Shown here: in pieces, positions 46,666 to 55,416 of the stretch
How the letters are laid out: each line of letters starts with the position of its first letter
Numbering within the stretch: the stretch's first letter is position 1
The notes under the pieces: generated by a model
Told to the model about the DNA's origin: nothing
Seen by the model: the letters and a program-made list of their open reading frames with translations, nothing else
The model's database searches: none
Position numbers and translations under genes: made by a program
Source: Calothrix sp. PCC 7103
GTDB lineage: Bacteria; Cyanobacteriota; Cyanobacteriia; Cyanobacteriales; Nostocaceae
Direction: 5' to 3'
Assembly (NCBI RefSeq): GCF_000331305.1
Contig: NZ_KB217478.1
Location: 7,843,481-7,907,480 of the forward strand
DNA: 64,000 bases

Positions 46666-47700
46666 CTAAGAGCGCACTTTTTGAAGGTATTGTAAAATCA
46701 TAATCGTAATGACTACACTAAAAGCTAAACTAATCCAATAAGTTCCTGTTACACCATTGTCCAAGACCCAACCACCTAAAATTGGACCAATAAAATATCC
46801 GCAAGCCCAGCAAAGCGAGTTAATTGATAGATACACTCCACGTTGTGAAGCAGGCGCCAAGTCACTCACGAGCGCTACTGCATATGGTGTATACGAAACA
46901 ATTGCAATAGCAAACACACCTAAAGCAGCAATTGCCATCTCTTTTGATACCAAGGCGCCTGTTTGCCAAACTAAACCAAACCCTATTGCCCAAAAGCACG
47001 CTAACCGTCAAAGCTTGCGTATGGGAAAAACGATTTAAAATTCGGGCAACTGGTAACTGAGCAAAAATTGCTACAACTAAATGCCAAGCAAATAAAGCAC
47101 TGATATCAGTTTCGCTAAATATACTCTTGGCACCTTGAATATTCACATAATTCTTGAAATATAAAGGTAAAGTGCTGTGAAGTTGAGATATATATGTTGT
47201 AAAAATAATATTTACCACCACAAAAATACAAAGCTGGCGGTTTTGTAGTGCTGCTACCCAAGCATTTAAATACTGCCCTTGTTCTGATTTTTTATCTTCG
47301 GCTACTAATGTCTCACTAATCGCAATCCAGATTACTACGAAAAATACGAGAAATGAGATAGCATCAGCCATGAACAATAAACGGTAATTATTTGTTGTTG
47401 AAATTACAATTCCCGCCAAAACTATTCCCGTTCCCATTCCCAAATTATCTGCTAATCGGGTAATGGCAAAAGATAGGCGCCTATTACTATTTACCGTCAA
47501 GTCGGCAACAACTGCCTCTGTTGAGGGCCAATATAACCCCGTCGCAAACCCGAACCACCCAATATTCTGCCAAAAATTCCAGCAACTGAACCAGTACCCA
47601 AAGCAAAACCCACTTCGGTAGCACTTAAACCAACTTGATTAACAAAGAATATTGGAGCATAACCACTTCGGAAAACTCGGCTTATATAGTAAACTTGCAC
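46666..47700 (-). pseudogene. Broken MFS transporter gene
   Basis: Three minus-strand segments belong to one MFS protein. The N-part (YAPIFFVNQVGLSATEVGFA to GRILGGS) ends near 47555. The middle part, after a frame change, resumes as FGFATGLYWPSTEAVVADLT and runs to SHTQALTVSVLL near 46990. After a second shift the C-part (GALVSKEMAIAALGVFAIAI to LQYLQKVRS) reaches the stop at 46666. About 50 residues are missing at the first junction and the first membrane helix is absent at the start. No functional transporter can be made. Confidence 0.88.
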
Positions 47701-48077
47701 TATAAGAATGCTAATTAAAATTTACTTTTTTGTAATTCTTATCATTCACTTTCTATAATCCTCACTAATTCCACAAGTTTTCCACAGGAGCGAGTAAGTT
47801 TTCCACAGCTATTTCACGATTGAATCGACTGTGTATAGTAGCTTGTGGATTTTTTGTGATGTCCACTCTTTTACATATCATACTGAGTTATTGTAAAGAT
47901 AAGTAAATTTTTTGAGTCTCAAATACTTATTCTTACGTAAATATTTATTCTTTATGAATTATCTTGTAACATTTCGCAGCATTGACAAACCCACCTCCTG
48001 TTTCGCACAATAATTCGGCTTGCTTTTTTAAACAGGCAACGAAAGATTGATGGACGAGACATGGAGACAAGAGACGC
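47701..48077. other. Intergenic region with DnaA-box-like cluster
   Basis: 377 bases between the MFS pseudogene and the DUF2811 gene with no gene on either strand. The notable content is the TTTTCCACA cluster listed separately. Confidence 0.5.
47767..47852. promoter_or_regulatory. Cluster of DnaA-box-like sites
   Basis: Two perfect TTTTCCACA sites (47778-47786 and 47799-47807) lie 21 bases apart. A weaker AATTCCACA (47767-47775) and an inverted TGTGGATTT (47844-47852) flank them. TTTTCCACA is the cyanobacterial form of the DnaA box. The surrounding DNA is AT-rich. This may be a replication origin, a DnaA-titrating site or a DnaA-controlled promoter. Confidence 0.5.
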
Positions 48078-48275
48078 ATGAACGCAACAGTTAATATATT
48101 TACAGAAATTCCTGATACCCTCCACGAATCCCTCAAAACCTACTTGGAAACTCATCCTGATTGGGACCAAAATCGGGTGCTAACGGCGGCTTTGTCGTTG
48201 TTCTTGCTCCAGAATGGTGAAAGTGACCGTCGTACTGCGCGCGTTTACCTTGAAACGCTGTTCCACCACTCCTAG
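48078..48275 (+). CDS. DUF2811 family small protein
   Basis: 65 residues from ATG. It matches the cyanobacterial DUF2811 family: 'VNIFTEIPDTLHESLKTYLE', HPDWDQNRVLTAALSLFLL. A helical, ribbon-helix-helix-sized protein with no known function. It is placed directly behind the DnaA-box-like cluster. Confidence 0.88.
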   Translation: MNATVNIFTEIPDTLHESLKTYLETHPDWDQNRVLTAALSLFLLQNGESDRRTARVYLETLFHHS

Positions 48276-48337
48276 GTGGGCTATTAGATGTTACGACAGG
48301 TTAATTTGTATATCCAAAAACCTAAAGTTAACAAAAC

Positions 48338-48387
48338 AGGACTTACGCACGAAAACCTAGAAATCAGGTTTATGCAGCGTAAGTCCT
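48338..48387. repeat. Inverted repeat AGGACTTACGC / GCGTAAGTCCT
   Basis: 11-bp perfect ends 28 bases apart, with an inner AAACCT...AGGTTT pair, look like a miniature inverted-repeat element. No copy was seen elsewhere in the window. Confidence 0.55.
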
Positions 48388-48426
48388 ACAAAAAATAAGT
48401 ACTTTTTGTCTAAGGAATAAAAAATA

Positions 48427-48455
48427 AAGCAATCGCTTATCTACAGCGATTGCTT
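48427..48455 (-). terminator. Terminator of the response-regulator gene
   Basis: AAGCAATCGCT and AGCGATTGCTT (11 bp, 7-base loop). Read on the minus strand, a T-rich run (TTATTTTTTATT) follows. The regulator gene ends 219 bases upstream of it. Confidence 0.6.
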
Positions 48456-48673
48456 TATAATATATAGCCAAATAGCAATATACTTATTTTCTGATGAAGT
48501 TATGAAATTATTGAGTTGAACTTGGTTGAGTAATAAATTTAATTTATTGCTGGCGATAAATAGTTTAATTTATATTAAGCAGCAATTTAGTGGGCTGCTT
48601 AATACTATACAGGTTGAGAAAGCGCGGGGTTTGAATCAAACTGTGTAGATTTTAAATTTCTTTTAGTTTGGTT

Positions 48674-49393
48674 TCAAATAGCAGCTTTTTGTTCCTGTGG
48701 GTGAGTTGGACATTCAAACTTATATCCAACACCGCGAACAGTTTGAATTAAAGCTGGCTGACTGGCATCAGCTTCGATTTTTTTGCGAATTTGACCGATA
48801 TGAACGTCTACGACTCGTTGGTCGCCAACATATTCATAATCCCATACCTCCTGAATCAGTTCAGCTCGGCGCCAAACACGACCTGGGTGGCTAGCAAGGA
48901 AATGCAATAAGTCAAATTCCAAGGCAGTCAACAGCACAGGTTGGCTGTTTAATGTCACCTCGCGTCGCACGGGGTCTATCATCAGCTTTTCAAATACTAG
49001 GCGTTTTTGTTCGGCTGTGGTAACTACTCGCTGGCGTTTTAAAATGGCAGCGACTCGTACTTCTAACTCTCCTAAACCAAATGGCTTGGTTAAGTAGTCG
49101 TCGGCGCCTTTTGAGAAACCGCGAATTTTATCGGCTTCGTCGGCGCGGCTAGTTAGCATTAATACAAAAACACCATTGCGGCTTTGCATCTCTTGGCAGA
49201 GGTTAAACCCAATAACATCTGGTAAATTCACATCTAGAATTACCAAATCAGGGTTAAACTGCTCGAACAATGCTAGGGCTGACTTGCCGTCTTCGGCAGC
49301 TTCGACCTGGTAGCTTTGCTTGCTGAGAAAGCGCTGGATTAGGTTACGAACCGCTGGGTCGTCATCGACAACAAGAATCTTGGCAGGAGCCAT
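48674..49393 (-). CDS. OmpR/PhoB-family response regulator
   Basis: 239 residues from the ATG at 49393 (MAPAKILVVDDDPAVRN); an alternative start two codons upstream exists. The receiver domain has the acidic pair DDD, the phospho-acceptor Asp in LVILDVNLPD, the Thr of LMLTSRADEA and the Lys of YLTKPFGLGELEVR. The winged-helix DNA-binding domain has ALEFDLLHFLASHPGRVWRR and VDVHIGQIRKKIE. Highly conserved type in cyanobacteria, but it is not the RpaA or RpaB sequence I know. No histidine kinase lies nearby. Confidence 0.93.
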   Translation of the reverse strand: MAPAKILVVDDDPAVRNLIQRFLSKQSYQVEAAEDGKSALALFEQFNPDLVILDVNLPDVIGFNLCQEMQSRNGVFVLMLTSRADEADKIRGFSKGADDYLTKPFGLGELEVRVAAILKRQRVVTTAEQKRLVFEKLMIDPVRREVTLNSQPVLLTALEFDLLHFLASHPGRVWRRAELIQEVWDYEYVGDQRVVDVHIGQIRKKIEADASQPALIQTVRGVGYKFECPTHPQEQKAAI

Positions 49394-50162
49394 GACCATC
49401 TCTTCTTACAAAAATTTATAGGATTAAATGTGCGTGCATGTGGCATGTGAGATTTGCTTCTGCAACGCTCTTCAAGTGGTGGGTAATAACAATCTACAAG
49501 GCGCCTTACACTTTTCCCTGATTTTTTACACCTCATCCAGTGTAATCAGGATTGCGGAGAATTATAACCCAGAGCTACAATTTGGTAATTGACTGGGATA
49601 CAAATTTCCGATAATTGTGAGGTTTTGGCACGCCTTAAGTAATTACGCCCGTAGATGCATTAAATCTTAACGGTATCTTCATAGTACTGCATGATACTTT
49701 CGTTATCGTAAGTTACTATGTAATAAAATTCGCGCTCGATTTAAAATTAAGTTATAGCTACACACCATAAAGGATTATGACGCTTACTAATTAAAGCAAA
49801 GTTTACGGCACGGTGAGTAAAGAAGTCGAAAAAAAAAGATGTAACATGTTGTATACGCTACAGTAATGGTATTCTTAACTTAAATTCTAGAGTAGAGCTT
49901 ACTACCCAGTAGCGGCATGAGGGGATACACTGAGTTATTGCAATATGTTAAAGTAACCATAGTTAAAATTACCAGACTTTTATTAAAAAACTCGTGCTAA
50001 TATCCAGTTAGAATATATATATATTTATGAGCGAAACGTAGTTTAAACTTGTTCATAAGCGCAAAACTTCGTTTCGGCGGATAAAAACCATAAGGCAAGC
50101 TTGAATTCGTTTGTTTTTTACATTAAGCACGCCTAGTACTGAGGCTAAAATAATTAACTCCC
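49394..50162. other. Long intergenic region, response regulator to CPP1-like gene
   Basis: About 770 bases between divergent genes with no supported ORF. It contains a GGCGCC copy at 49501 and an inverted 'CGAAACGTAGTTT...AACTTCGTTTCG' pair at about 50034-50076. The length could hold promoters of both genes or an unrecognised small RNA. Confidence 0.45.
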
Positions 50163-50789
50163 ATGAGCGACCAAAATCCCTACGAAAAACTTGGGGTATC
50201 AGAAGATGCAACCTTCGAGGACATACAAAATGCGCGTAGTCGGCTTTTAGAACAGTGTAAAGGCGACAACAAGCGTGTTGAGTTAGTCGAAGCTGCCTAT
50301 GATGCTGTTTTAATGGACCGCTTGCGGATGCGCCAAGAAGGAAAAATCAAGGTGCCTGAACGTATTCGATTCCCTGAGCGTATTGTAAGCGCGCCGCCGC
50401 AAGAAAGTTTATCAAAACGCGACCAGTCTCCAACGTGGTTGAATAGAATGCTCGATAAGCCAACTCCGGGTGACGTAGTTTTACCTTTGGTATGGTATTT
50501 GGGTTTGAGTGCAATTTCTATCTTCTACAAAACAACAGGCGACCAAGTTCTACAACTGTCGCTGATATTGGGTGTAGGTATTAGCGTTTACTTTTTAAAC
50601 CGTAAAGAAAATCGACTCGGCAGAGCTGTGCTATGGACTTTTGCAGGGTTGATGATTGGTTTAATTGGTGGAGGGTTAATAGCTGCTGCCTTAATATCAC
50701 AAATTGTTACGGTTGGCATAAGCGTAGATCAATTTTCCACAGTATTCACTTTTGTCCTACTGTGGCTTATTAGTAGCTTTCTCCGTTAA
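50163..50789 (+). CDS. CPP1-like family membrane protein
   Basis: 208 residues from ATG. The N-terminal J-domain-like region 'NPYEKLGVSEDATFEDIQNA' lacks the HPD motif. Three to four C-terminal membrane segments follow. It is homologous to plant CPP1, the chaperone-like protein of protochlorophyllide oxidoreductase, which also supports plastid protein import. In cyanobacteria it probably aids membrane-protein or POR stability. Confidence 0.88.
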   Translation: MSDQNPYEKLGVSEDATFEDIQNARSRLLEQCKGDNKRVELVEAAYDAVLMDRLRMRQEGKIKVPERIRFPERIVSAPPQESLSKRDQSPTWLNRMLDKPTPGDVVLPLVWYLGLSAISIFYKTTGDQVLQLSLILGVGISVYFLNRKENRLGRAVLWTFAGLMIGLIGGGLIAAALISQIVTVGISVDQFSTVFTFVLLWLISSFLR

Positions 50790-50790
50790 A

Positions 50791-50853
50791 GTGCTGAGTG
50801 CTGAGTGATAAACTCCTAACTTCTAACTCCTAACTTTACTCAGCACTCAGCAC
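50791..50853. terminator. 16-bp inverted heptamer repeat between convergent genes
   Basis: GTGCTGAGTGCTGAGT (50791-50806) and its complement (50838-50853) enclose a loop of ACTCCTA-type heptamers. It starts 1 base after the CPP1-like stop. Its right arm contains the final codons and stop of the HAD gene. Confidence 0.75.
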
Positions 50854-51529
50854 TATTCAAAGCGATTTCGACGGCAGCGCTCAAGTTTTTAACAATTAAA
50901 TCTGGCTGAAAACTCTCTAATTGCTTGCGACTGCGAATACCGCATTCTACAGCTATAACTTTAATGCTATGTTTTTTTGCAGCAGCAATATCCGCTTCTG
51001 TGTCTCCTATCATCCACGTATTTGTAGCTTTCGGTAACTCTGTTAGCGCGCGTTCCATTAGTAAAGGCTTATCATCAACATCGCGGGTTTTAACGTAGTC
51101 ATTACTGAGACAGTAACAGCGATTTTCTGGGAAAAACCTTCCCAAGTCATGCTGTTTAAACGCGAAATCTAGTTCACTTACACGTCGCATTGTCATTACT
51201 GCTAGGTCTATATTCAACTGTTTAATTTTTGTTAGTGCTTCAACCGCATCAGGTGCCAACGTATCATGTTCAAAATAAGGCTGCGTATGCACTGTGTTTT
51301 TACGTAGAGAAGCGAATGCAGTTGCTTGGTCTTCACTTAATCCTGAAATAATACCAATTTGTTTTTCAGGAACCCGGTCACGCTTTAAAAGCCAAAATTC
51401 CTGTTTCGGTAGCAACCGCACCTCTTGTTCAGGATGCCGAGTTTTTTTTAAACAAAGCTCATATACCCGATAATACCGTTCGGATACGTCAACTATTGGG
51501 CCATCAAAATCTGTAAATATTCTTAACAT
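50840..51529 (-). CDS. HAD-family hydrolase
   Basis: 229 residues from ATG. HAD motif I is unusual in order but present (FTDFDGPIVDVS, nucleophile Asp). Motif II is in LAVMTMRR, and motif IV is MIGDTEADIAAAKKH. The cap helix region suggests a phosphoglycolate-phosphatase-like small-molecule phosphatase. Its last residues (NSAEC-stop) are encoded by the heptamer hairpin, so the C-terminus was replaced or extended by repeat DNA. Confidence 0.85.
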   Translation of the reverse strand: MLRIFTDFDGPIVDVSERYYRVYELCLKKTRHPEQEVRLLPKQEFWLLKRDRVPEKQIGIISGLSEDQATAFASLRKNTVHTQPYFEHDTLAPDAVEALTKIKQLNIDLAVMTMRRVSELDFAFKQHDLGRFFPENRCYCLSNDYVKTRDVDDKPLLMERALTELPKATNTWMIGDTEADIAAAKKHSIKVIAVECGIRSRKQLESFQPDLIVKNLSAAVEIALNSAEC

Positions 51530-51659
51530 ATTTTTATTATTAGCTTAATAATCTTAATATTTCGTTATCACAGTACCCCAGTTAAGAACGACTTGTGACA
51601 GTGTAAAGTTTTGAATAACTTATATAAAATATTGAAAAGCATAATATAAAGTTTTTAAG

Positions 51660-51686
51660 TTCCCGATTTAGTGAACAAATCGGGAA
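51660..51686 (-). terminator. Hairpin behind the 4-HPP dioxygenase gene
   Basis: TTCCCGATTT and AAATCGGGAA with a 7-base loop, 16 bases past the stop. A T-rich stretch follows on the minus strand. Confidence 0.65.
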
Positions 51687-51702
51687 TTTGACATTTAAAT
51701 GG

Positions 51703-52755
51703 TTACTCCAGAGCGCGTTTTAGTTGTTCGCGCTCGATAGCTTCAAATAGCGCGCGAAAATTGCCTTCCCCAAATCCTTTAGCGAGGTTACGACGTTCAA
51801 TGAATTCAAAGAAAAATGTCGGTTGCCCGAAAATGGGTTGAGTAAAAATTTGTAACAATAAGGCGCCTGGATTATCTTCTCTAAAGTCAACTAAAATTTC
51901 TTGTTGAGTTAGGGAGTCAATTTCGGATGGAGAAAGTGGAAAACCGGGTCTAGTTACAAGCTTGGAATAATAAGTTGGGGGAACCACTAAAAAAGGCAAG
52001 CTACGAGAACGAAACAGAGAAATCGTTTCCAGTAGGTTAGACGACGATAAAGCAATATGTTGAATTCCTGCACCTCGGTTGAAGTCCAGAAACTCTTGAA
52101 TTTGCGAGTTACCTGTTGCAGGTTGGTTAATTGGTAGCTGTACACCACCACAACGCGATATCATGACCCGACTGTGTAACCCTGAATTTTCAGTTTGGAT
52201 GTTAAAACTTTGCTGTGGTTGAAAATCAAGTATTTTTTCGTACCAAGTTACAGCGTTGTCTAATTCCCCTGTTGGTACATTTAATACAATGTGGTCGATG
52301 TTGACTAGTGTTCGAGGCGTTTTTGTAGGCGCCTTGAGGTGTGTTTCGATTAAGGTATGTGATAGGGAACCCCAAGCCTTAATTTTGGTAAATTGAGTAT
52401 AAATACCATTCCAATAATATTCGCTTATTGGTAGCAAAATTTTAGCGCCGTAATTATAAGCGCGCTCCTGTATATCTTGAATACCTTCTACAGTAAATGC
52501 TACATCAGCTACACCAGGTGGGTGGTGACGTAGAAACTCAGCGACTGGACTGTTGGGTAATAACGGTGAAGATAGTACGAAGCAGATAGAACCGCTTTTG
52601 ACTACTTGAGTACAAGTATGATTATCATTCTTGTAGTCAAGAGGATAAGGAGGAAGCATGTAGTCGTCTACCGCTTCAAAACCTAAAGTACTTACAAACC
52701 AGTCACGCCAAGCTTTGGCATCTTCCACGTAAAAGTGAACGTGTTCAATTTTCAT
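51703..52755 (-). CDS. hppD: 4-hydroxyphenylpyruvate dioxygenase
   Basis: 350 residues from ATG. It converts 4-hydroxyphenylpyruvate to homogentisate for tocopherol and plastoquinone-related metabolism. Two vicinal-oxygen-chelate domains are present. The Fe ligands of the second are visible as the His of NIDHIVLNV, the His of GIQHIALSS and the Glu of FFFEFIERR. The C-terminal gating helix region 'GEGNFRALFEAIEREQ' is typical. Confidence 0.93.
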   Translation of the reverse strand: MKIEHVHFYVEDAKAWRDWFVSTLGFEAVDDYMLPPYPLDYKNDNHTCTQVVKSGSICFVLSSPLLPNSPVAEFLRHHPPGVADVAFTVEGIQDIQERAYNYGAKILLPISEYYWNGIYTQFTKIKAWGSLSHTLIETHLKAPTKTPRTLVNIDHIVLNVPTGELDNAVTWYEKILDFQPQQSFNIQTENSGLHSRVMISRCGGVQLPINQPATGNSQIQEFLDFNRGAGIQHIALSSSNLLETISLFRSRSLPFLVVPPTYYSKLVTRPGFPLSPSEIDSLTQQEILVDFREDNPGALLLQIFTQPIFGQPTFFFEFIERRNLAKGFGEGNFRALFEAIEREQLKRALE

Positions 52756-52916
52756 AATTGCTGAAAATCCAGCCTCACAGCTTATCTGTTTGTAAATATT
52801 GCACTTTTTCTTGAATTTTCTGCTCTTTCTTAAGTAATAGTTAGCAATTAATGTTTAATAATTTAAAATTAAGAAGCTTTACAAATAACAAATTTTAATT
52901 TAAGTTCCAAAAATTG

Positions 52917-52949
52917 AGATACCAGGTTTTTGCAAAAAAACGGGTATCT
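52917..52949. repeat. Hairpin AGATACCAGGTTTTTGC.../...ACGGGTATCT
   Basis: AGATACC and GGTATCT ends with a T-rich/A-rich interior lie just behind the DUF6737 gene (minus strand). Probable terminator related to the 'AAACCCGG' repeats. Confidence 0.5.
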
Positions 52950-52956
52950 AATTGAT

Positions 52957-53181
52957 TTATTGCTCATCTAACATCCCGCTATTGGCGACTAATTTAGGGT
53001 ATACTAATAAGAAAAATCCCATCCATGTCAATATGGGTATAGTAACGAGGATAGTTAACCAAATAATTTTAAATATAATCCAACTGGCGCCAACTATTGT
53101 TATACCAGTTAGTAAAATAGACCAAGGTTGACACCACCAAGGTTTATAATCCCATACATTAACAGGTTGTTGTTTTGACAT
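52957..53181 (-). CDS. DUF6737 family membrane protein
   Basis: 74 residues from ATG. The start 'VNVWDYKPWWCQPWSILLTG' is characteristic of DUF6737. Two hydrophobic segments form a small integral membrane protein of unknown role, common in cyanobacteria. Hairpins bound it on both sides. Confidence 0.85.
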   Translation of the reverse strand: MSKQQPVNVWDYKPWWCQPWSILLTGITIVGASWIIFKIIWLTILVTIPILTWMGFFLLVYPKLVANSGMLDEQ

Positions 53182-53313
53182 TTTTTAACTACTTAATTAG
53201 TACATTAATATATTTTATTATCTAATAATAACATTTGATAGAGAGAAAGCACTTACACAGCAAAAACAAAACGTGCTTGAGGGCAAATAAGTATTTATAA
53301 ATTATAAAGTTTA

Positions 53314-53335
53314 GGGCAAGTTGCACAACCTGCCC
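53314..53335 (-). terminator. Hairpin behind murG
   Basis: GGGCAAGTTG-CA-CAACCTGCCC, one mismatch, 26 bases past the murG stop. A T-rich tract follows on the minus strand. Confidence 0.6.
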
Positions 53336-53360
53336 ATAATAACGCGCGCCATTTATAAAA

Positions 53361-54434
53361 TTATTTGTCTATTATTTCACGTACTAGCTGTGCTAATTTT
53401 TCGGCGCTATCAGGTAGGACTACAACTTTAGAGTTTTCTCCCATTTGTCGTAGTTCGTTTGGAGATTTTAATAAGCGTAATACTTCCTGAAGCAAAGTTT
53501 CTGCTGTTAAACCTGATTGTTTAAATAATAATGCTGCGTTTACTGCTGTAAACACGTTGGCATTATATGTTTGGTGGTCTTCTGCTGCAAAGGGGTAAGG
53601 TATTAATATTGACGGGGTGCCACAGACTGCTAATTCGGTTAAACTTCCGGCACCTGAGCGGCTTATCGCTAAATTAGCTCTACGTAATAATGCTGCCATG
53701 TTATCGTAGAATGGCAAACATATATACTGCGGATGGTGTACACTGTTAGCGTCGGGGTCACTTTCTCCTGTAAGGTGAACAATGTAGGCGCCTGCTTCAA
53801 ACCAAGCTGGAGCGCATTGTCTAACTAGTTTATTCACAGCCACGGCGCCTTGACTGCCACCGAATACGACTATTAAAGGCGCTTGGTCAGGAATTGGTAA
53901 ATCTAAAGTCGCGGCAATTCCTTCATCTAAAAATTGCGACCGAACTGGAGTACTGGTGTAAATAGTTTTAGCTTTGGGTAAATATTTTGCAGCCACTTCA
54001 AAACCGACAGCGACAGCATTACACATCGGACCAAAAAAGCGGGTAACTTTTCCGGGTAGGGCATTTGCTTCGTGGAGAATAACGGGTAAACCAAGCGAAC
54101 GCGCGGCAATAACCGATGGTCCAGCGATATAACCCCCTGTTGTAAAAACTCCTTGGAAGTTACCTTGCTTGAGGAGTTTGCGAACTTCTAAGATGGAACC
54201 GATAAGTTTCCCAAGCGTAAAGAGTGAAGAAATTCCAAAACCTTTTTGAAATCCTTCGACAGATATGGTATTCAGCTTATACTGTTTGGGAACTAGCTGA
54301 GTTTCCAGACGATTGGGAACACCCAGCCATTCAATTTGATACTCTGGCAATTTCTCGCAGAGTGCAATTGCGGGGAACAAATGACCCCCAGTGCCACTCG
54401 CAGCAATCAATAATCGTGTTGGTGTGTCTACCAT
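53361..54434 (-). CDS. murG: UDP-GlcNAc:lipid II precursor N-acetylglucosaminyltransferase
   Basis: 357 residues from ATG. It transfers GlcNAc to lipid I to make lipid II at the inner face of the membrane. The N-terminal loop SGTGGHLFPAIAL, the donor-site GGSQGAVAVNKL, SRSGAGSLTELAVCGTP and PFAAEDHQTYNA are intact. Not in a dcw cluster, as usual in cyanobacteria. Confidence 0.97.
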   Translation of the reverse strand: MVDTPTRLLIAASGTGGHLFPAIALCEKLPEYQIEWLGVPNRLETQLVPKQYKLNTISVEGFQKGFGISSLFTLGKLIGSILEVRKLLKQGNFQGVFTTGGYIAGPSVIAARSLGLPVILHEANALPGKVTRFFGPMCNAVAVGFEVAAKYLPKAKTIYTSTPVRSQFLDEGIAATLDLPIPDQAPLIVVFGGSQGAVAVNKLVRQCAPAWFEAGAYIVHLTGESDPDANSVHHPQYICLPFYDNMAALLRRANLAISRSGAGSLTELAVCGTPSILIPYPFAAEDHQTYNANVFTAVNAALLFKQSGLTAETLLQEVLRLLKSPNELRQMGENSKVVVLPDSAEKLAQLVREIIDK

Positions 54435-54519
54435 CTAAACTTTTACCCGTATCAGCCCTAGTTTAATTAAGATAAAACAAATTCGCAGTTTTCTTTCGTA
54501 AATATCTTACGTATCAGCA

Positions 54520-55329
54520 ATGCCTAACTTTATTAAGTTATTACCTTTACGCTCGTATCGTACCAAAGTCAACCACAAGTTAACTTTTTTTCTACTTGTA
54601 ATGAGTTTATTCACTAGTTTGCAGTCTGTCCAAGCTAGTACGGCACAAAATGCTCCTGCCGAACTGAAAAATTTGTTAACACAAATCGATTCTGCCGCAA
54701 GTCAGGGTAATGCAAAAGCAGTAATGCAATATTACAGCCCCAACTTTACCCATAGCGATGGTTTAAATCGCCAAAGCATGGAAAAGGCTTTAGTGTCGCT
54801 GTGGCAGCGTTATCCAAGATTGCGCTACACAACGCAGTTACAATCGTGGAGAAGACAAGGGAACACAGTTATTGCCCAAACAGTTACGCAAATCTCTGGT
54901 TTACCAAATGCAAACAGTCAGAGTATGGCACTTAATGCCACTATTCGTTCTGAGCAACGCATTAATGGGCAGCAAATAATACAACAAAATATAATATCCG
55001 AACGCACGCAACTCACATCAGGAGCAAAACCCCCACAAATTGATTTTAGATTACCTCAACAAGTCAAAGTTGGGCAGCAATTTAGTTTCGATGCTATTGT
55101 CTCCGAACCTCTTGGTGAAGATTATATTCTTGGCGCCGCATTAGAAGAACCAGTAAAACCTGAGACGCTTCTTAAAGCCACTCCTGTAAATCTTGAATTA
55201 CTTAGTTCTGGTGGGTTATTTAAACTAGGACAGGCGCCTGCAACTCCAGGAAGTCGCTGGGTATCAGCAGTAATTATGCGTGGTGAAGGTACAACAATGG
55301 TGACACAAAGGCTTCAAATTGTGAAATAG
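54520..55329 (+). CDS. Exported NTF2-like protein
   Basis: 269 residues from ATG. A signal peptide (KLTFFLLVMSLFTSLQSVQA, residues ~20-40) is followed by an NTF2/SnoaL-like cone fold: 'GNAKAVMQYYSPNFTHSDGL' and 'YPRLRYTTQLQSWRRQGNTV'. A C-terminal ~90-residue beta domain shows PPQIDFRLPQQVKVGQQFSF. Probably periplasmic. Function unknown. Divergent from murG. Confidence 0.8.
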   Translation: MPNFIKLLPLRSYRTKVNHKLTFFLLVMSLFTSLQSVQASTAQNAPAELKNLLTQIDSAASQGNAKAVMQYYSPNFTHSDGLNRQSMEKALVSLWQRYPRLRYTTQLQSWRRQGNTVIAQTVTQISGLPNANSQSMALNATIRSEQRINGQQIIQQNIISERTQLTSGAKPPQIDFRLPQQVKVGQQFSFDAIVSEPLGEDYILGAALEEPVKPETLLKATPVNLELLSSGGLFKLGQAPATPGSRWVSAVIMRGEGTTMVTQRLQIVK

Positions 55330-55416
55330 TAGGGTGCGTAACGCTATGAAAAAATTTGAATGTAGTGATAAGACTCATATCGTTACGCACCATATTCAGT
55401 TATTTATTACCCAATT

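Noticed and set aside
47945-48170. Two minus-strand ORFs across the DUF2811 gene
   Set aside because: They overlap a recognised family gene and have unlikely Cys/Arg-rich composition.
48674-49393. Assignment of the response regulator as RpaA or RpaB
   Set aside because: Receiver and linker sequences do not match those regulators as I remember them, so no symbol is given.
49394-50162. tRNA, riboswitch or small RNA gene in the long gap
   Set aside because: No cloverleaf, anticodon arm or known aptamer consensus could be recognised by eye.
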